Assembly: GCF_000418325.1 (NCBI RefSeq)
Contig: NC_021658.1
Coordinates: 10,554,001-10,618,000, forward strand
Origin: Sorangium cellulosum So0157-2
GTDB lineage: Bacteria; Myxococcota_A; Polyangia; Polyangiales; Polyangiaceae
Reading direction: 5' to 3'
DNA length: 64,000 bases
Below the pieces are notes generated by a model. The model was given only the letters and a program-made list of their open reading frames with translations, searched no databases and had not been told where the DNA came from. Made by a program: the position numbers and the translations under genes. This document shows positions 16,393 to 29,016 of the stretch, one piece after another (the stretch's first letter is position 1; the number at the start of each line of letters is the position of its first letter).

Positions 16393-17673
16393 TCACGTCT
16401 CCACGCCCTCGCCCGCCACGCTCTCCTCGCCCTGCGCCGCCTTCGCCGGACCGCCCGCGGCCCCGGCGAGCAGCACGATCGCGATCGCCCCGACAACGAT
16501 GAGCGACAGCGCGAACGGCAGGCTCGTGGCCGCGGCGATGTGGCCGACCACCGGCGGACCGCCGAGGAACGCCAGGTAGCCGAACGTCGCGACGGCGGCG
16601 ATCGAGGTCCCCGTGGGGCCGGAGCGCGCGGCCGCGCTGAAGACCGTGGGGATGACGCACGACAGCCCGAGCCCCACGCACGCGAACCCGAACAGGCCGG
16701 CGATCGGACGGCCGATCACCAGCGCCGCGGCGAGCCCCACCGTCACCAGGACGGCCCCGCCGCGCACCACCGCGACCGGGCCCAGCCGGCTGCTCACCCC
16801 GTCGCCGAGGAAGCGGCCCGCCGCCATCGCCACCGAGAAGGCCGCGAACCCCGTCGCCGCGAAGGCCGCCGTCGTGCCGAGCGTCTCGCGGAGGTACACC
16901 GCGCTCCAGTCGGCCATCGCGCCCTCGCCGAACATGCACAGGAACGCGATCGCGCAGAGCGGCCACATCGCGCGGGGCGGCAGCGCGAACGGGTTCCTCG
17001 GCGGCTCCGGCGCGGGGACGCCGGGCCGCACCCAGGGCGAGAGCAGCCCGACGAGGAGCAGCGCCGCCACCGCCGCGAGAGACAGGTGCGCGGCGGGCGC
17101 CACCCCGACGTGCGCCAGCGCCCCGCCGGCCGCCGCGCCCGCGAGCCCTCCGGCGCTGTACAGCGCGTGGAACGACGACATGATCGGCCGCCCCCACGCC
17201 TCCTCCACCTCGGCGGCATTGGCGTTCATCGACACGTCCATCACGCCGTTCGACACGCCGAAGAACGTGAGCACGAGGAACAGCTCGACCGGCGTCCGCG
17301 CGAGCCCCGGCCCGAACAGGCTGATCGCGAACGCCGCGCCGGCGGACACCGCCACGACCCGGCTCCCCAGGTGCGCGACCAGCCACCCGGCGAGCGGCAT
17401 CCCCACGAACGCGCCGAGCGCCGGCGCGAGCAGCACGTTGCCGAGCGTCGCCTCGCTCAGCGCGAGCGCGCGCTTGAAGTCGGGGATACGCGTCACCCAG
17501 GTGCCCATGCAGAAGCCGTTGGCGAGGAAGATCAGGAGACAGGCGGCGCGCTGCGCCCGGAGCCGCGCGGCGGCGGTCCGCCCCCTCGCCCCCTCGACAA
17601 CCTCGCGCGCTGCACCGGGGGCGACCCCCGCCTCGTCCGGCCCTCGCGCGAGCTCACCCTCGGTCTTCTGCAT
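16393..17673 (-). CDS. MFS transporter
   Basis: 426 residues with about twelve membrane segments after a 40-residue hydrophilic N-terminus. Visible features are ACLLIFLANGFCMGTWVTRIPDFK (TM1 and loop), GNVLLAPALGAFVGMPLAGWLVAHLGSR (the loop-2/3 area of major facilitator proteins) and FFGVSNGVMDVSMNANA. The pattern resembles the YbjJ-like branch of the family, whose substrates are mostly unknown. ATG 17673 places the Arg/Ala-rich start directly before TM1. It is convergent with the immunity-gene candidate, only 25 bases away. Confidence 0.85.
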   Translation of the reverse strand: MQKTEGELARGPDEAGVAPGAAREVVEGARGRTAAARLRAQRAACLLIFLANGFCMGTWVTRIPDFKRALALSEATLGNVLLAPALGAFVGMPLAGWLVAHLGSRVVAVSAGAAFAISLFGPGLARTPVELFLVLTFFGVSNGVMDVSMNANAAEVEEAWGRPIMSSFHALYSAGGLAGAAAGGALAHVGVAPAAHLSLAAVAALLLVGLLSPWVRPGVPAPEPPRNPFALPPRAMWPLCAIAFLCMFGEGAMADWSAVYLRETLGTTAAFAATGFAAFSVAMAAGRFLGDGVSSRLGPVAVVRGGAVLVTVGLAAALVIGRPIAGLFGFACVGLGLSCVIPTVFSAAARSGPTGTSIAAVATFGYLAFLGGPPVVGHIAAATSLPFALSLIVVGAIAIVLLAGAAGGPAKAAQGEESVAGEGVET

Positions 17674-18174
17674 CGTCTGGCGCCTCTCGACGCCTACGTA
17701 CCAGAGAGCGCGCCCCCTCGCCGCCGCGCGCGCATCGCGCCACCCGCCCGCGATCCTCCCACCACGTGGGACGCGGAGCGCAGCGGGACGTCGCGATCCG
17801 AGAGCGCCCGCCCTCGAAGGGCGATGCCCCGCGGCTTTCCATCGCGCGCGCGAGCCCGCGAGCCCGCGACAAATCGCCCCATGTGGCCAGCTGCACCATC
17901 CATCGCCGGCCCCCGGGATCGTCGGGCGGACGCGCGGCGGCCGAGCCTGCCCGGATGCTCGCGGCCCCTGCGAGATCGCCCTCACGGCCTGGACGTTGCA
18001 GTGCCCGACATCGGCAGAATCGCCGTGCCTCAGGGCAGCTTCCGGGTCGCACACGCCCCGCAGCTCCCGGGCGGCTCGGGGTGAGCCACGAGCGATCGTC
18101 CGCTGGTCGAGGCGCCTCGCCGTGATCCCAGGAGACCCCCGCCAGCTCGCGGCATTCGGCCCCAGGAGCGATCG
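17674..18174. other. Gene-free stretch with no recognisable feature
   Basis: 501 bases between the MFS gene (-) and the lipoprotein gene (+), hence a divergent promoter region. All open frames here are Arg/Pro/Ala-rich and look like GC-driven chance frames. I see no strong hairpin, repeat array or RNA gene. Confidence 0.5.
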
Positions 18175-19071
18175 ATGTCACGCACGCATGACCTGCTCAT
18201 CCTCATCGCGGCGCTCGCCGCGGGTGTCGCGCAGACCGGCTGCCTCGCGGAGGCGCTCGAGGGCGAGCCCGCCGAGGGGCAGCTTGGGTCGACGGGAGAG
18301 GCGCTCACCTCGACGAACCGCCTGTCGATGAACCGCCTCTCGATGAACCGCCTCTCGATGAACGGCCTGTCCGCGGGCGGGCTGTCGCCGAGCGGCGCGG
18401 ACCTCTCCTCCACGGAGCTCATCGAGACCCCCGAGGGCCGCGAGCTGCTCACCTACGTGATCCGGTGCGCCCTGCCCGAGGGCGAGAGCCTCAGCGGCGC
18501 GCACGGCGGCGTGACCTACACCTTCCCCGGCGCCGTCGGCGTCGCCCCGGACTGGCGCGACGAGCCGCTGGATGCCGCCGGCCAGCGCTGGGTGAGCGCG
18601 TGCCTGCTCGCCCACGTCAACGGCTACGGCGTCGAGGTGCCCATCTCGCTGCGCGGCGAGCACGAGGCGCTCGGGACGACCACGACCGAGCGGGCGCAGT
18701 TCAACGCGCAGGAGGCGGCGTTCTACGGCAACCTGTTCGGCAGCGGCCCGGATCACGGCATGTACGCGTGCGCGGGCGCCGCCGTGGAGGCGCAGTGCGG
18801 CGCGAGCTCGAGCGCCGAGGTGCCCTGGCGATCCTGCGGCGCGAGCGAGGGCTGCGCGCTCGCCTTCGCCGGCCCCTGCCGCGACCTGGCGCAGCCCGAG
18901 CTGCAGACGTGCGAGAACACCTCGGCGGATTTCGTCGAGGACTGCTACACCGAGGCGAGCGGGCCAGACGGCTGGTCCGGCGGCCTGGTCAAGTACCCCG
19001 AGGTCATCACGGTGTACCTCGAGCGGGACGACTTCAACGCGCTCTACCCCGGCTGCGCGCCGCTCCCGTGA
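18175..19071 (+). CDS. Cys-rich lipoprotein with pentapeptide-like NRLSM repeats
   Basis: 298 residues with a signal peptide (LLILIAALAAGVAQTGC) ending in a likely lipobox cysteine at residue 22. Residues 48-68 contain three perfect and one or two degraded NRLSM/NGLSA units, a short pentapeptide-type repeat with Leu in the middle. The remainder has about ten cysteines, many in pairs, which suggests disulfides in the periplasm or outside (CGASEGCAL, CRDLAQPELQTC). A good Shine-Dalgarno (AGGAG) precedes ATG 18175. The family is unknown to me. Anchoring of a disulfide-rich domain to the outer membrane is the likeliest picture. Confidence 0.75.
   Translation: MSRTHDLLILIAALAAGVAQTGCLAEALEGEPAEGQLGSTGEALTSTNRLSMNRLSMNRLSMNGLSAGGLSPSGADLSSTELIETPEGRELLTYVIRCALPEGESLSGAHGGVTYTFPGAVGVAPDWRDEPLDAAGQRWVSACLLAHVNGYGVEVPISLRGEHEALGTTTTERAQFNAQEAAFYGNLFGSGPDHGMYACAGAAVEAQCGASSSAEVPWRSCGASEGCALAFAGPCRDLAQPELQTCENTSADFVEDCYTEASGPDGWSGGLVKYPEVITVYLERDDFNALYPGCAPLP
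18316..18375 (+). repeat. 15-bp tandem repeat coding for NRLSM units
   Basis: Three nearly identical 15-base units (aaccgcctctcgatg type) at 18316-18360, followed by a diverged fourth unit. Each encodes one pentapeptide of the lipoprotein. Units differ by single bases, so copy number is likely to vary by slippage. Confidence 0.85.
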
Positions 19072-19083
19072 GCGGCCGCGCGC

Positions 19084-19728
19084 CTAGTCCAGCGCCGCCC
19101 CGTCCCGGATCCCGAGCGTCTCCTCGCGCGCCGACAGGCACGCCTCGCTCCCCACGACGAAGGCGCGGCAGTTGTCCGGCCTGATCTCGTAGATCGCGCA
19201 GCGCCTGTCGTCGCAGAGGTGCTGGCAGCGGCCGCTCGCGGCGAAGCGCAGCGTGATCTTCCCGTCCCGCGCCCGCCGCACGTAGGCGCGCCCCGTGAGG
19301 TCGCCCCGCCCGGCTTCCCGCCACCGCGAGAGGTCCACGTCGTCGAGCACCACGTTCGCGTCGTGGCAGCAGGCGCCGCACGCCAGGCAGTCGAGCGCCA
19401 CCTCGCGGAGCGCCCCGGCGTGCACGCTGTCGCGCTCGCACCAGTCGAGCACCGAGCCCTCGTACTGCCGCTTCACCCGCGCCGTCGCGAGCCCCTGCGC
19501 CGGGCCCTCGGCCACCCGCCGGAAGCGCTGCTGCTCGATCGACAGGAGCGACCACAGCCCGAGCTCGGTGAGCTTGCCCTGCGCGTCGACCGAGAGGAGG
19601 AGATCGATCCGCTCGTCCGGCAGCACGATGGCCGCGTGCCCGCCGGCCCTCACGTGCGCCGCAGCGCGAGCCAGGAAACGCGGGCGAAACCGCCGCCACA
19701 CGGGGCGCGACACGACATAGGCCGACAT
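19084..19728 (-). CDS. YkgJ-family cysteine-cluster protein
   Basis: 214 residues. The C-terminal half carries the YkgJ (UPF0153) zinc/iron-chelating pattern: DCLACGACCHD, then GRCQHLCDDRRCAIYEIRPDNCRAF. The family has eight conserved cysteines and is thought to bind a metal or iron-sulfur cluster; its function is not settled. The N-terminal ~100 residues hold YVVSRPVWRRFRPRFLARAAAH and are less conserved. It is divergent from the glutamine-amidotransferase gene. Confidence 0.85.
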   Translation of the reverse strand: MSAYVVSRPVWRRFRPRFLARAAAHVRAGGHAAIVLPDERIDLLLSVDAQGKLTELGLWSLLSIEQQRFRRVAEGPAQGLATARVKRQYEGSVLDWCERDSVHAGALREVALDCLACGACCHDANVVLDDVDLSRWREAGRGDLTGRAYVRRARDGKITLRFAASGRCQHLCDDRRCAIYEIRPDNCRAFVVGSEACLSAREETLGIRDGAALD

Positions 19729-19807
19729 GCGGGAGCATCTTCGCGCCCCCGCCCCGCGCTGCCAAGTCCCACCCTTGCCGAGGCGGTCGCTCTGCTATGT
19801 TCACCGG

Positions 19808-20584
19808 GTGGGACAGGACGAAAAGGACAAGAAGATCGTCATCGTGAAGACCGGTGAGCCCGTGCCCCCGGTCCTCGAGCGGCGCGGCGAGTTCGCCGTC
19901 CTGATCGAGCAGACGATCGGCGCCGCCTGGCGGGGCGGATACGCCGTCTTCGACGCCCGCACGGGCGAGCTCCCCGCGCCCGACGCCCCCGGGATCGCCG
20001 CCTTCGTCATCACCGGCTCCTCGGCCAACGTCCCCCACCGCGACCCCTGGATGCTCCGCTGCGAGGCGTGGCTGCGCGACGTCGTCCGCGCCGGCACCCC
20101 CACGTTCGGCATCTGCTTCGGCCACCAGATCCTCGCCCAGGCGCTCGGCGGCGAGGTCATCCGCAACCCGCGCGGCCGCGAGATCGGCCGGATCCGCGTC
20201 CAGCGCCGCGCCGACGACGTCCTCTTCGACGGCCTCCCGTCGAGCTTCGAGACCCACGCGACCCACGTCGACACGGTCGGCACGCTGCCCGAGGGCGCCC
20301 GGAGCCTCGCGTTCACCGAGCTCGACGACCACCAGGTCATCCGCTTCACGAGCACCTGCTACGGCGTGCAGTTCCACCCCGAGATGGATCACGACGTCAT
20401 CGCCGGCTACATCGCCTTTCGCCGCGAGGTCCTGCAGGCCGAGGGCCTCGACGTCCCGGCGCTCCTCGACCGCCTCTCCCCGGACCAGCTCGGCACCCGG
20501 ACCCTGCACAATTTCATCGCGCACATCGTCATGCCGCGCCTCGGCCGTACGCCGTCCGCTGGACCTGCATCGTCACCGCCCTGA
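19808..20584 (+). CDS. Class I glutamine amidotransferase-like protein (GuaA-type N-domain)
   Basis: 258 residues from GTG 19808. The domain has the catalytic triad of class I amidotransferases: nucleophile Cys in FGICFGHQILAQALGG, and His/Glu in GVQFHPEM. FVITGSSANVPHRDPWM is the early block shared with stand-alone GMP-synthase-like glutamine amidotransferases. No synthetase domain follows, so it may hydrolyse gamma-glutamyl compounds or work with an unlinked partner. The start is GTG at 19808; the preceding ATG at 19798 is out of frame. The stop lies next to the first TetR-type dyad. Confidence 0.85.
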   Translation: MGQDEKDKKIVIVKTGEPVPPVLERRGEFAVLIEQTIGAAWRGGYAVFDARTGELPAPDAPGIAAFVITGSSANVPHRDPWMLRCEAWLRDVVRAGTPTFGICFGHQILAQALGGEVIRNPRGREIGRIRVQRRADDVLFDGLPSSFETHATHVDTVGTLPEGARSLAFTELDDHQVIRFTSTCYGVQFHPEMDHDVIAGYIAFRREVLQAEGLDVPALLDRLSPDQLGTRTLHNFIAHIVMPRLGRTPSAGPASSPP

Positions 20585-20602
20585 CTGACGCGCCGGTCAG
20601 TT
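20583..20602. promoter_or_regulatory. TetR-type dyad, copy 1
   Basis: ACTGAC-6 bp-GTCAGT at 20584-20601 is a perfect dyad with the same half-site and spacing as the copy at 21527-21546. It overlaps the stop codon of the TetR gene, between convergent genes, so direct promoter control here is unlikely. It could be an auxiliary binding site. Confidence 0.45.
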
Positions 20603-21256
20603 GCCTCGGGGCCTGGCCCGGCGGGCGCGCGGCGCCGGCTGGCCGGGCTCGGGGCGCAGCGCCGGCTGGCCGGGCGCCGGGTCCATCCGGAGGTAGCCGC
20701 GCCGCAGGAGATCGTAGAGCGCCGTGACGATCCGCTCGCGCGGCCGGGCCTGGTCCTCGAGGGCGTTCTCGAACAGCACCTCCTTCAGCGCGCCGATCGT
20801 GAACGTCGCGTAGAGCTCCGTGTCGCCCGGCTCGATGACGCCGAGCCGCTGCCCCTCGGCGAGGCTCTGCTCCAGGAGCAGCTTCACCTCCTGGCGGAAG
20901 GCGCGCAGCTCCTTGACGAACGCCGGATCGAGCCCCGCCGCGTGCGACAGGAGGATGCTCGTCAGCGCCGGATCGTCGAGCAAGACCGCCACGATCGCGC
21001 GGATGTTGTGCTTGACCTGCGCCTCCACGTCCGCCGACGGATCCACGCGCAGGATGGCGCCGCCGAGGCGCGAGAAGAGCCCGCGAACGAGCTCGCCGAA
21101 CACCGAGCGCTTGTCGGGGAAGTACAGGTAAAACGTCCCCTTCGCGACCTTCGCGAGCGCGACGATGTCGTCGACCTTCGCCTCGTGATAGCCCTTCTCG
21201 GAAAACACGGTGCGCGCCGCCCGGAGGAGGGCTTGGCGGCGCTCGGACTTGTTCAT
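20597..21256 (-). CDS. TetR/AcrR-family transcriptional regulator
   Basis: 219 residues. The N-terminal helix-turn-helix is typical: RQALLRAARTVFSEKGYHEAKVDDIVALAKVAKGTFYLYFPDK (residues 6-50). The ligand domain spans about 60-195 and is not assignable. The last 25 residues are a Pro/Arg-rich tail. It is divergent from the dehydratase activase gene, and similar 6-bp-spaced GACTGAC/GTCAGTC dyads flank it, so it probably represses itself and the 21.6-27.2 kb operon in response to an acyl-CoA or related ligand (inference). Confidence 0.9.
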   Translation of the reverse strand: MNKSERRQALLRAARTVFSEKGYHEAKVDDIVALAKVAKGTFYLYFPDKRSVFGELVRGLFSRLGGAILRVDPSADVEAQVKHNIRAIVAVLLDDPALTSILLSHAAGLDPAFVKELRAFRQEVKLLLEQSLAEGQRLGVIEPGDTELYATFTIGALKEVLFENALEDQARPRERIVTALYDLLRRGYLRMDPAPGQPALRPEPGQPAPRARRARPRGN

Positions 21257-21526
21257 GGGCCGGTCGCTTTACCACCACCGGCCCGTCACCTGGGGCGCGA
21301 TGTCTCCGCCGCGGCGTCGTCCGGGCGTCGCGCCCGAAGAGCGCCGGAAAGATCGGAGGACGGTGGACGGCGCGCGGGCCGGCACGCCGGCCGCATCGCG
21401 CCGCGTGCGCCGAGCCCAGCGGCGGAACCTTGCGCCCCGGACGCAGATCCCGGGAAACCGGCGATCGCCGCCGGCCGAGACGCACCGAATCATTTGATTT
21501 TCGGGTCATCCCGTTGTAGCCATCAC

Positions 21527-21546
21527 GACTGACCAGCCAGTCAGTC
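21527..21546. promoter_or_regulatory. TetR-type operator upstream of the dehydratase activase
   Basis: GACTGAC at 21527-21533 and GTCAGTC at 21540-21546 form a perfect 7-bp inverted repeat with a 6-bp spacer. It lies 40 bases before the activase ATG and in the divergent region shared with the tetR gene. The rest of the 329-base gap (21257-21585) shows a weak TTGATT box at 21494 and nothing else clear. Confidence 0.65.
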
Positions 21547-21585
21547 GGGCGCTGGTGACCGGCGATGGCGGTGGGAGGAGCCCCG

Positions 21586-25194
<3,609 letters not shown>

Positions 25195-25267
25195 AGACAC
25201 GGCCAAGGTCGAGGGGGGGACGGCGCGCCCGGCCCCTTCCAGCATCCGAGCGAAGGGAAGCCACGCC

Positions 25268-27196
25268 ATGGAACAGACGATCACGCAGAAGACGCGCCTT
25301 CCTCTGGTGGGCGAGAAGAAATCGATCAAGGCGGACATCGACATCGAGGCGGAGCTCAGGGCGTTCGAGGAGGCCGAGCGGGAGCGGCTCGGCCTGAAGG
25401 CCGAGCGTCGGCAGTGGGTCGACAACATGCTCAAGCCGAAGATGACGAAGAAGGAGCGCGACAACGTGACGCTCCTCATCAGCGGCCTCACCGCGGCGCA
25501 GGACTTCCTGTGCGAGGGCGCGCTGAAGGGCCTCGGCTACAACGTCCATTATTTCGGGATGAGCGACAACGCCGGCCTCCAGACGGGCAAGGAGTTCGGC
25601 AACCGCGGGCAGTGCAACCCGACGTACTTCACGGTCGGCGGCCTGGTGAAGCACCTCATCGACCTGCGCGACAAGCAGGGGATGAAGACCGAGGACATCA
25701 TCAAGAACTACGTGTTCCTGACCGCGGGCGCCTGCGGGCCGTGTCGGTTCGGCATGTACGTGACCGAGTACCGGAAGGCGCTGCGCGACGCCGGCTTCGA
25801 CGGCTTCCGGGTGATGCTCTTCCAGCAGACGGGCGGCCTCTCGCAGGCGACGGGCGACGACGTCGGCCTCGAGATGAACCCCGCCTTCTTCATCGCGATC
25901 ATCAAGGCGATCGTCTGCGGCGACACGCTGAACGCGCTCGGCTACCGCGTCCGGCCTTACGAGGTCGAGCCCGGCGCGACGAACCGCGCGATGGAGAGCG
26001 CGAAGCGCATCCTCTACAAGGCGCTTTACGAGCAGACGAACGTGTTCCGCGCGCTCTACGAGGCGCGCAAGGAGTTCGAGGCCGTCCGGGTGGACAAGCT
26101 CCGGCCCAAGGCGAAGACGTCGATCATCGGCGAGTTCTGGGCGATGACGACGGAGGGCGACGGCAACTACGCCCTTCAGAAGTTCCTCGAGAGCGAGGGC
26201 GGCGAGAACGACATCCAGCTCACGACCGCGTGGCTGCTCTACAACATCTGGGAGTGCGCCCGCGACACCCGCGAGCGGCGCGACCTGCGCGGCGCGGACG
26301 AGGGCAACTACGGCCTGGCCGGCCTCGACGAGTTCGGCGTGGCGAAGCGGCTCGCGACGATGCGCCTCGCCGAGTCGGCGCTGCGCGTCGGCTTCCAGGC
26401 GTTCGCGCTGCCGCTCGGCCTGTTCGACTACCACCTCCCGGACATGGATCTCGTCGCGGACGTGGCGAAGGACTACTACTCGAACGACCTCCGCGGCGGC
26501 GAGGGGCACATGGAGGTCGGCAAGCTCATCGTGAACGCGGTGAAGTCGAAGGCGCACCTCACGGTGAGCGTGAAGCCGTTCGGCTGCATGCCGTCCTCGG
26601 GCGTCTCCGACGGCGTGCAGTCGTTGATCACGGCGCGTTACCCCGGGACGATCTTCTGCGCGGTCGAGACGAGCGGCGACGGCGCGACGAACTTCTACTC
26701 GCGCATCCAGATGTACATGTTCAAGGCGCGCATCCTGGCCGAGCAGGAGCTCGCCCGCGCCTACGAGGAGACGGGCGTCACGGAGGCCGAGGTGCGCGCG
26801 TTCCTCGAGCAGCACCCGAAGTACGCGAGCCCGCTGCACCACGCGCCGCACCGGGTCGCCGGGTCGGCCGCGAACCTGGTCTACGAGGTGGCGCCGCTCA
26901 TCAAGCACTCGGCCGCCGAGCGCGCCGCGGCGAAGGTCCGGGCGGCGGCGGTGGGGGTCCGCGAGGCGGTGAAGGCGGCTCCGGCCAAGGCGGCGGCCGC
27001 AAAGGCGTTCCTGACCGACCCGGAGACGCTCTCCCGGGCGCGCGAGGACGTCGCGCTCGTCCGCGACATCCTCCGCGGCAAGGCGGCGGAGCGGTTCAGC
27101 CCGCTCGTGAAGCGCCTGGCCGGCAAGGCGTACTTCGAGAACAACCCCGAGGTGCGCCACACGACCTACAGCGAGGAAGCCATCGCGGCGGAGTGA
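25268..27196 (+). CDS. 2-hydroxyacyl-CoA dehydratase family protein
   Basis: 642 residues. The region from about 60 to 500 belongs to the 2-hydroxyglutaryl-CoA dehydratase D-type family: LLISGLTAAQDFLCEGALKGLG, GNRGQCNPTYFTVGGLV, TAGACGPCRFGMYVTEYRKAL and KPFGCMPSSGVSDG carry conserved cysteines. Such proteins bind [4Fe-4S] clusters and use radical chemistry to dehydrate hydroxyacyl-CoA or reduce aromatic-CoA, activated by the upstream ATPase. The C-terminal ~120 residues are an Ala/Lys-rich helical tail. The substrate cannot be told. In an organism assumed to be aerobic, this oxygen-sensitive chemistry is notable. Confidence 0.85.
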   Translation: MEQTITQKTRLPLVGEKKSIKADIDIEAELRAFEEAERERLGLKAERRQWVDNMLKPKMTKKERDNVTLLISGLTAAQDFLCEGALKGLGYNVHYFGMSDNAGLQTGKEFGNRGQCNPTYFTVGGLVKHLIDLRDKQGMKTEDIIKNYVFLTAGACGPCRFGMYVTEYRKALRDAGFDGFRVMLFQQTGGLSQATGDDVGLEMNPAFFIAIIKAIVCGDTLNALGYRVRPYEVEPGATNRAMESAKRILYKALYEQTNVFRALYEARKEFEAVRVDKLRPKAKTSIIGEFWAMTTEGDGNYALQKFLESEGGENDIQLTTAWLLYNIWECARDTRERRDLRGADEGNYGLAGLDEFGVAKRLATMRLAESALRVGFQAFALPLGLFDYHLPDMDLVADVAKDYYSNDLRGGEGHMEVGKLIVNAVKSKAHLTVSVKPFGCMPSSGVSDGVQSLITARYPGTIFCAVETSGDGATNFYSRIQMYMFKARILAEQELARAYEETGVTEAEVRAFLEQHPKYASPLHHAPHRVAGSAANLVYEVAPLIKHSAAERAAAKVRAAAVGVREAVKAAPAKAAAAKAFLTDPETLSRAREDVALVRDILRGKAAERFSPLVKRLAGKAYFENNPEVRHTTYSEEAIAAE

Positions 27197-27290
27197 GGCG
27201 GACGCCGCCGGGCTCGCCCCGGCGGCCCACCGCTCGGATGTGGCTCCCGGACGGCGAGCTGGGCTGGGAGACGCACAGAGAGAGAAGATA

Positions 27291-27426
<136 letters not shown>

Positions 27427-27449
27427 TCTGTGTTCTTCTCACGGTAGGA

Positions 27450-28340
27450 TCAGCCCGCCTCGGGCAAGAACCAGCGGAGGGCGTCGCGCGCGATCTCCGG
27501 GGGAACCGCGTGCGGGCCCTCGAACTCCTGGTAGCGAAGGTCGTATCCGGCGACCCGGATCAGCGGCGCGAGGCGGCGGCTGCAGGGGTCGATCCGCAGC
27601 ACCTGGTCCTGCGCGCCGTGCGAGATGAAGATGCGCGGCCGGCCGCGCTGCTCCGCAGGGGCCATGAAGCCCGGCGAGAACGCGATCACATGGGTGAACA
27701 GGTCGCCGTTGGTGAGCCCCAGCGACAGCGCGTACGACGCGCCGTCCGAGAAGCCGCCGATCGCGATGCGCGCCGGATCGACCGCGGCGCTGCCGAACAG
27801 CTGCTCGAGCGCGCCGTCCAGAAAGGCGACGTCGGGCCCGTACGCGTCGTCCGAGATGATGTCCCAGCTCGAATGGCGGGAGTCGGGCGCGAGCAGCAGG
27901 AGCCCCGCCGCGTCCGCCAGCTCTCGCAGCAGCGCGATCCCGTGGTGCGCGCTGCCCCCCGCCCCGTGCAGCAGGACCACGAGCGGCGCCGGGCGGTCCG
28001 GCCGGTACCCCGCCGGGACGTAGAGCAACCCGTCGCGCCGCGGGGACCGCCCGAGCGGCCTCAGCCCGGCGGAGAGCTCGCCCCCGGGCTTGGCGTTCGG
28101 CCGCGCCCGGAGGCGCGAGGGGTCGTTCGTGGTGACGCCGGCGCTCCTTGCCTGCATTGCCTGATCCTCCTCCGGAGGCCCGGACGGGCTCGTGGTCACC
28201 TGACCTCGCCCGCATCCCAGGAGCCCGACCAGGGCCCCAGCACTCCCCATGCCGAGCAGGCGCCGCCGCGCGAGCTCGCTTCGCGGCCCTGCGGGACCGC
28301 GGCCGCCGTCAGCTCGCCGCCTTGTGCTCGTAGTACTCAT
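27450..28340 (-). CDS. Secreted/lipoprotein alpha/beta-hydrolase (esterase/PHB-depolymerase-like)
   Basis: 296 residues from ATG 28340. Residues about 22-40 give a twin-Arg-like, hydrophobic leader ending at a lipobox cysteine (LARRRLLGMGSAGALVGLLGC). The fold is alpha/beta-hydrolase: oxyanion-strand APLVVLLHGAGGSAHH, nucleophile GGFSDGASYAL, acid region SHGAQDQVLRID and histidine near FEGPHAVP. This resembles poly(3-hydroxybutyrate)-depolymerase/phospholipase-type esterases of the LpqC group. It overlaps the end of the next gene upstream by 32 bases, so the two are probably translated together. Predicted location: periplasm or outer surface. Confidence 0.8.
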   Translation of the reverse strand: MSTTSTRRRADGGRGPAGPRSELARRRLLGMGSAGALVGLLGCGRGQVTTSPSGPPEEDQAMQARSAGVTTNDPSRLRARPNAKPGGELSAGLRPLGRSPRRDGLLYVPAGYRPDRPAPLVVLLHGAGGSAHHGIALLRELADAAGLLLLAPDSRHSSWDIISDDAYGPDVAFLDGALEQLFGSAAVDPARIAIGGFSDGASYALSLGLTNGDLFTHVIAFSPGFMAPAEQRGRPRIFISHGAQDQVLRIDPCSRRLAPLIRVAGYDLRYQEFEGPHAVPPEIARDALRWFLPEAG

Positions 28341-28695
28341 TGATATGCTGATAGACCTCCTCGGGGAACTCGAGGTCCTTGTAGACATTCCCCTCGTCGG
28401 GATCGTCGGCGTTCGGGATGATGGGGAACTCCTGCTGCCGCTGCCATTCCAGGATCCGCTCGCGCCGCGGCGGGCTGTAGCCGCGCCGCTCGACCTGCAT
28501 CGCCAGCGAGCGGGCCTCCTCGACGCCGCCCTCCGGGTCGCGGCTGAGCCAGTCGACGAGCTCGTCGCGATCGAGGAAGTGGTGAGCGATCATCGCGAAT
28601 ACCAGGCGACCGTAGCGCCCGATCGGCTCGCCGCGCTCGAGCGCGCCGAGCAGGTGAGCCATCATGTGATTCTTGCGCAGGGCCTCGACAGCCAT
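28309..28695 (-). CDS. Hypothetical protein, 128 residues
   Basis: Small soluble protein without signal peptide: begins MAVEALRKNHMMAHLLGAL, contains several Arg/Glu-rich helices (VEERRGYSPPRRERI-like segments) and ends YQHINEYYEHKAAS. No family is recognised. An excellent Shine-Dalgarno (AGGAGGATCT) precedes ATG 28695. It overlaps and precedes the secreted esterase, which suggests a shared transcript. Compact, acidic C-terminus; codon use is normal for the window. Confidence 0.7.
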   Translation of the reverse strand: MAVEALRKNHMMAHLLGALERGEPIGRYGRLVFAMIAHHFLDRDELVDWLSRDPEGGVEEARSLAMQVERRGYSPPRRERILEWQRQQEFPIIPNADDPDEGNVYKDLEFPEEVYQHINEYYEHKAAS

Positions 28696-29016
28696 AGATC
28701 CTCCTCTGAACATGAGATCACCCGGCCCGTGCATCGGCCGTACCAGAGGCCGCCGACGCGGCCTCTGGGCCAGGCGGGGCGTGGCGGCACAGGGCTCGTG
28801 GCAAAACGCATCACGGCGGAGGGCGGCTGTCACAGCGGGCCCAGGCGCGGGCGAGGCGCCGGCCGCGAGGGCGGAGGCGGCGGCGGGCGTAGAGGGGGCG
28901 CGACGGGCGGCCCGGCCGCGGTGTTTCCGCTGCCGACCGCGGCATTTCCGGCGCGGGGAGCGCGGCCCCACGCGGGTCGCGACGCGGCCGCGAAATTCTG
29001 CTAGACATCGCCCGCC
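28696..29016. other. Gene-free stretch, divergent promoter region
   Basis: 321 bases between the 128-residue gene (-) and the aminotransferase (+). No repeat, hairpin or small gene is evident. The sequence is Gly/Ala-codon-like GC-rich DNA. Confidence 0.5.
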
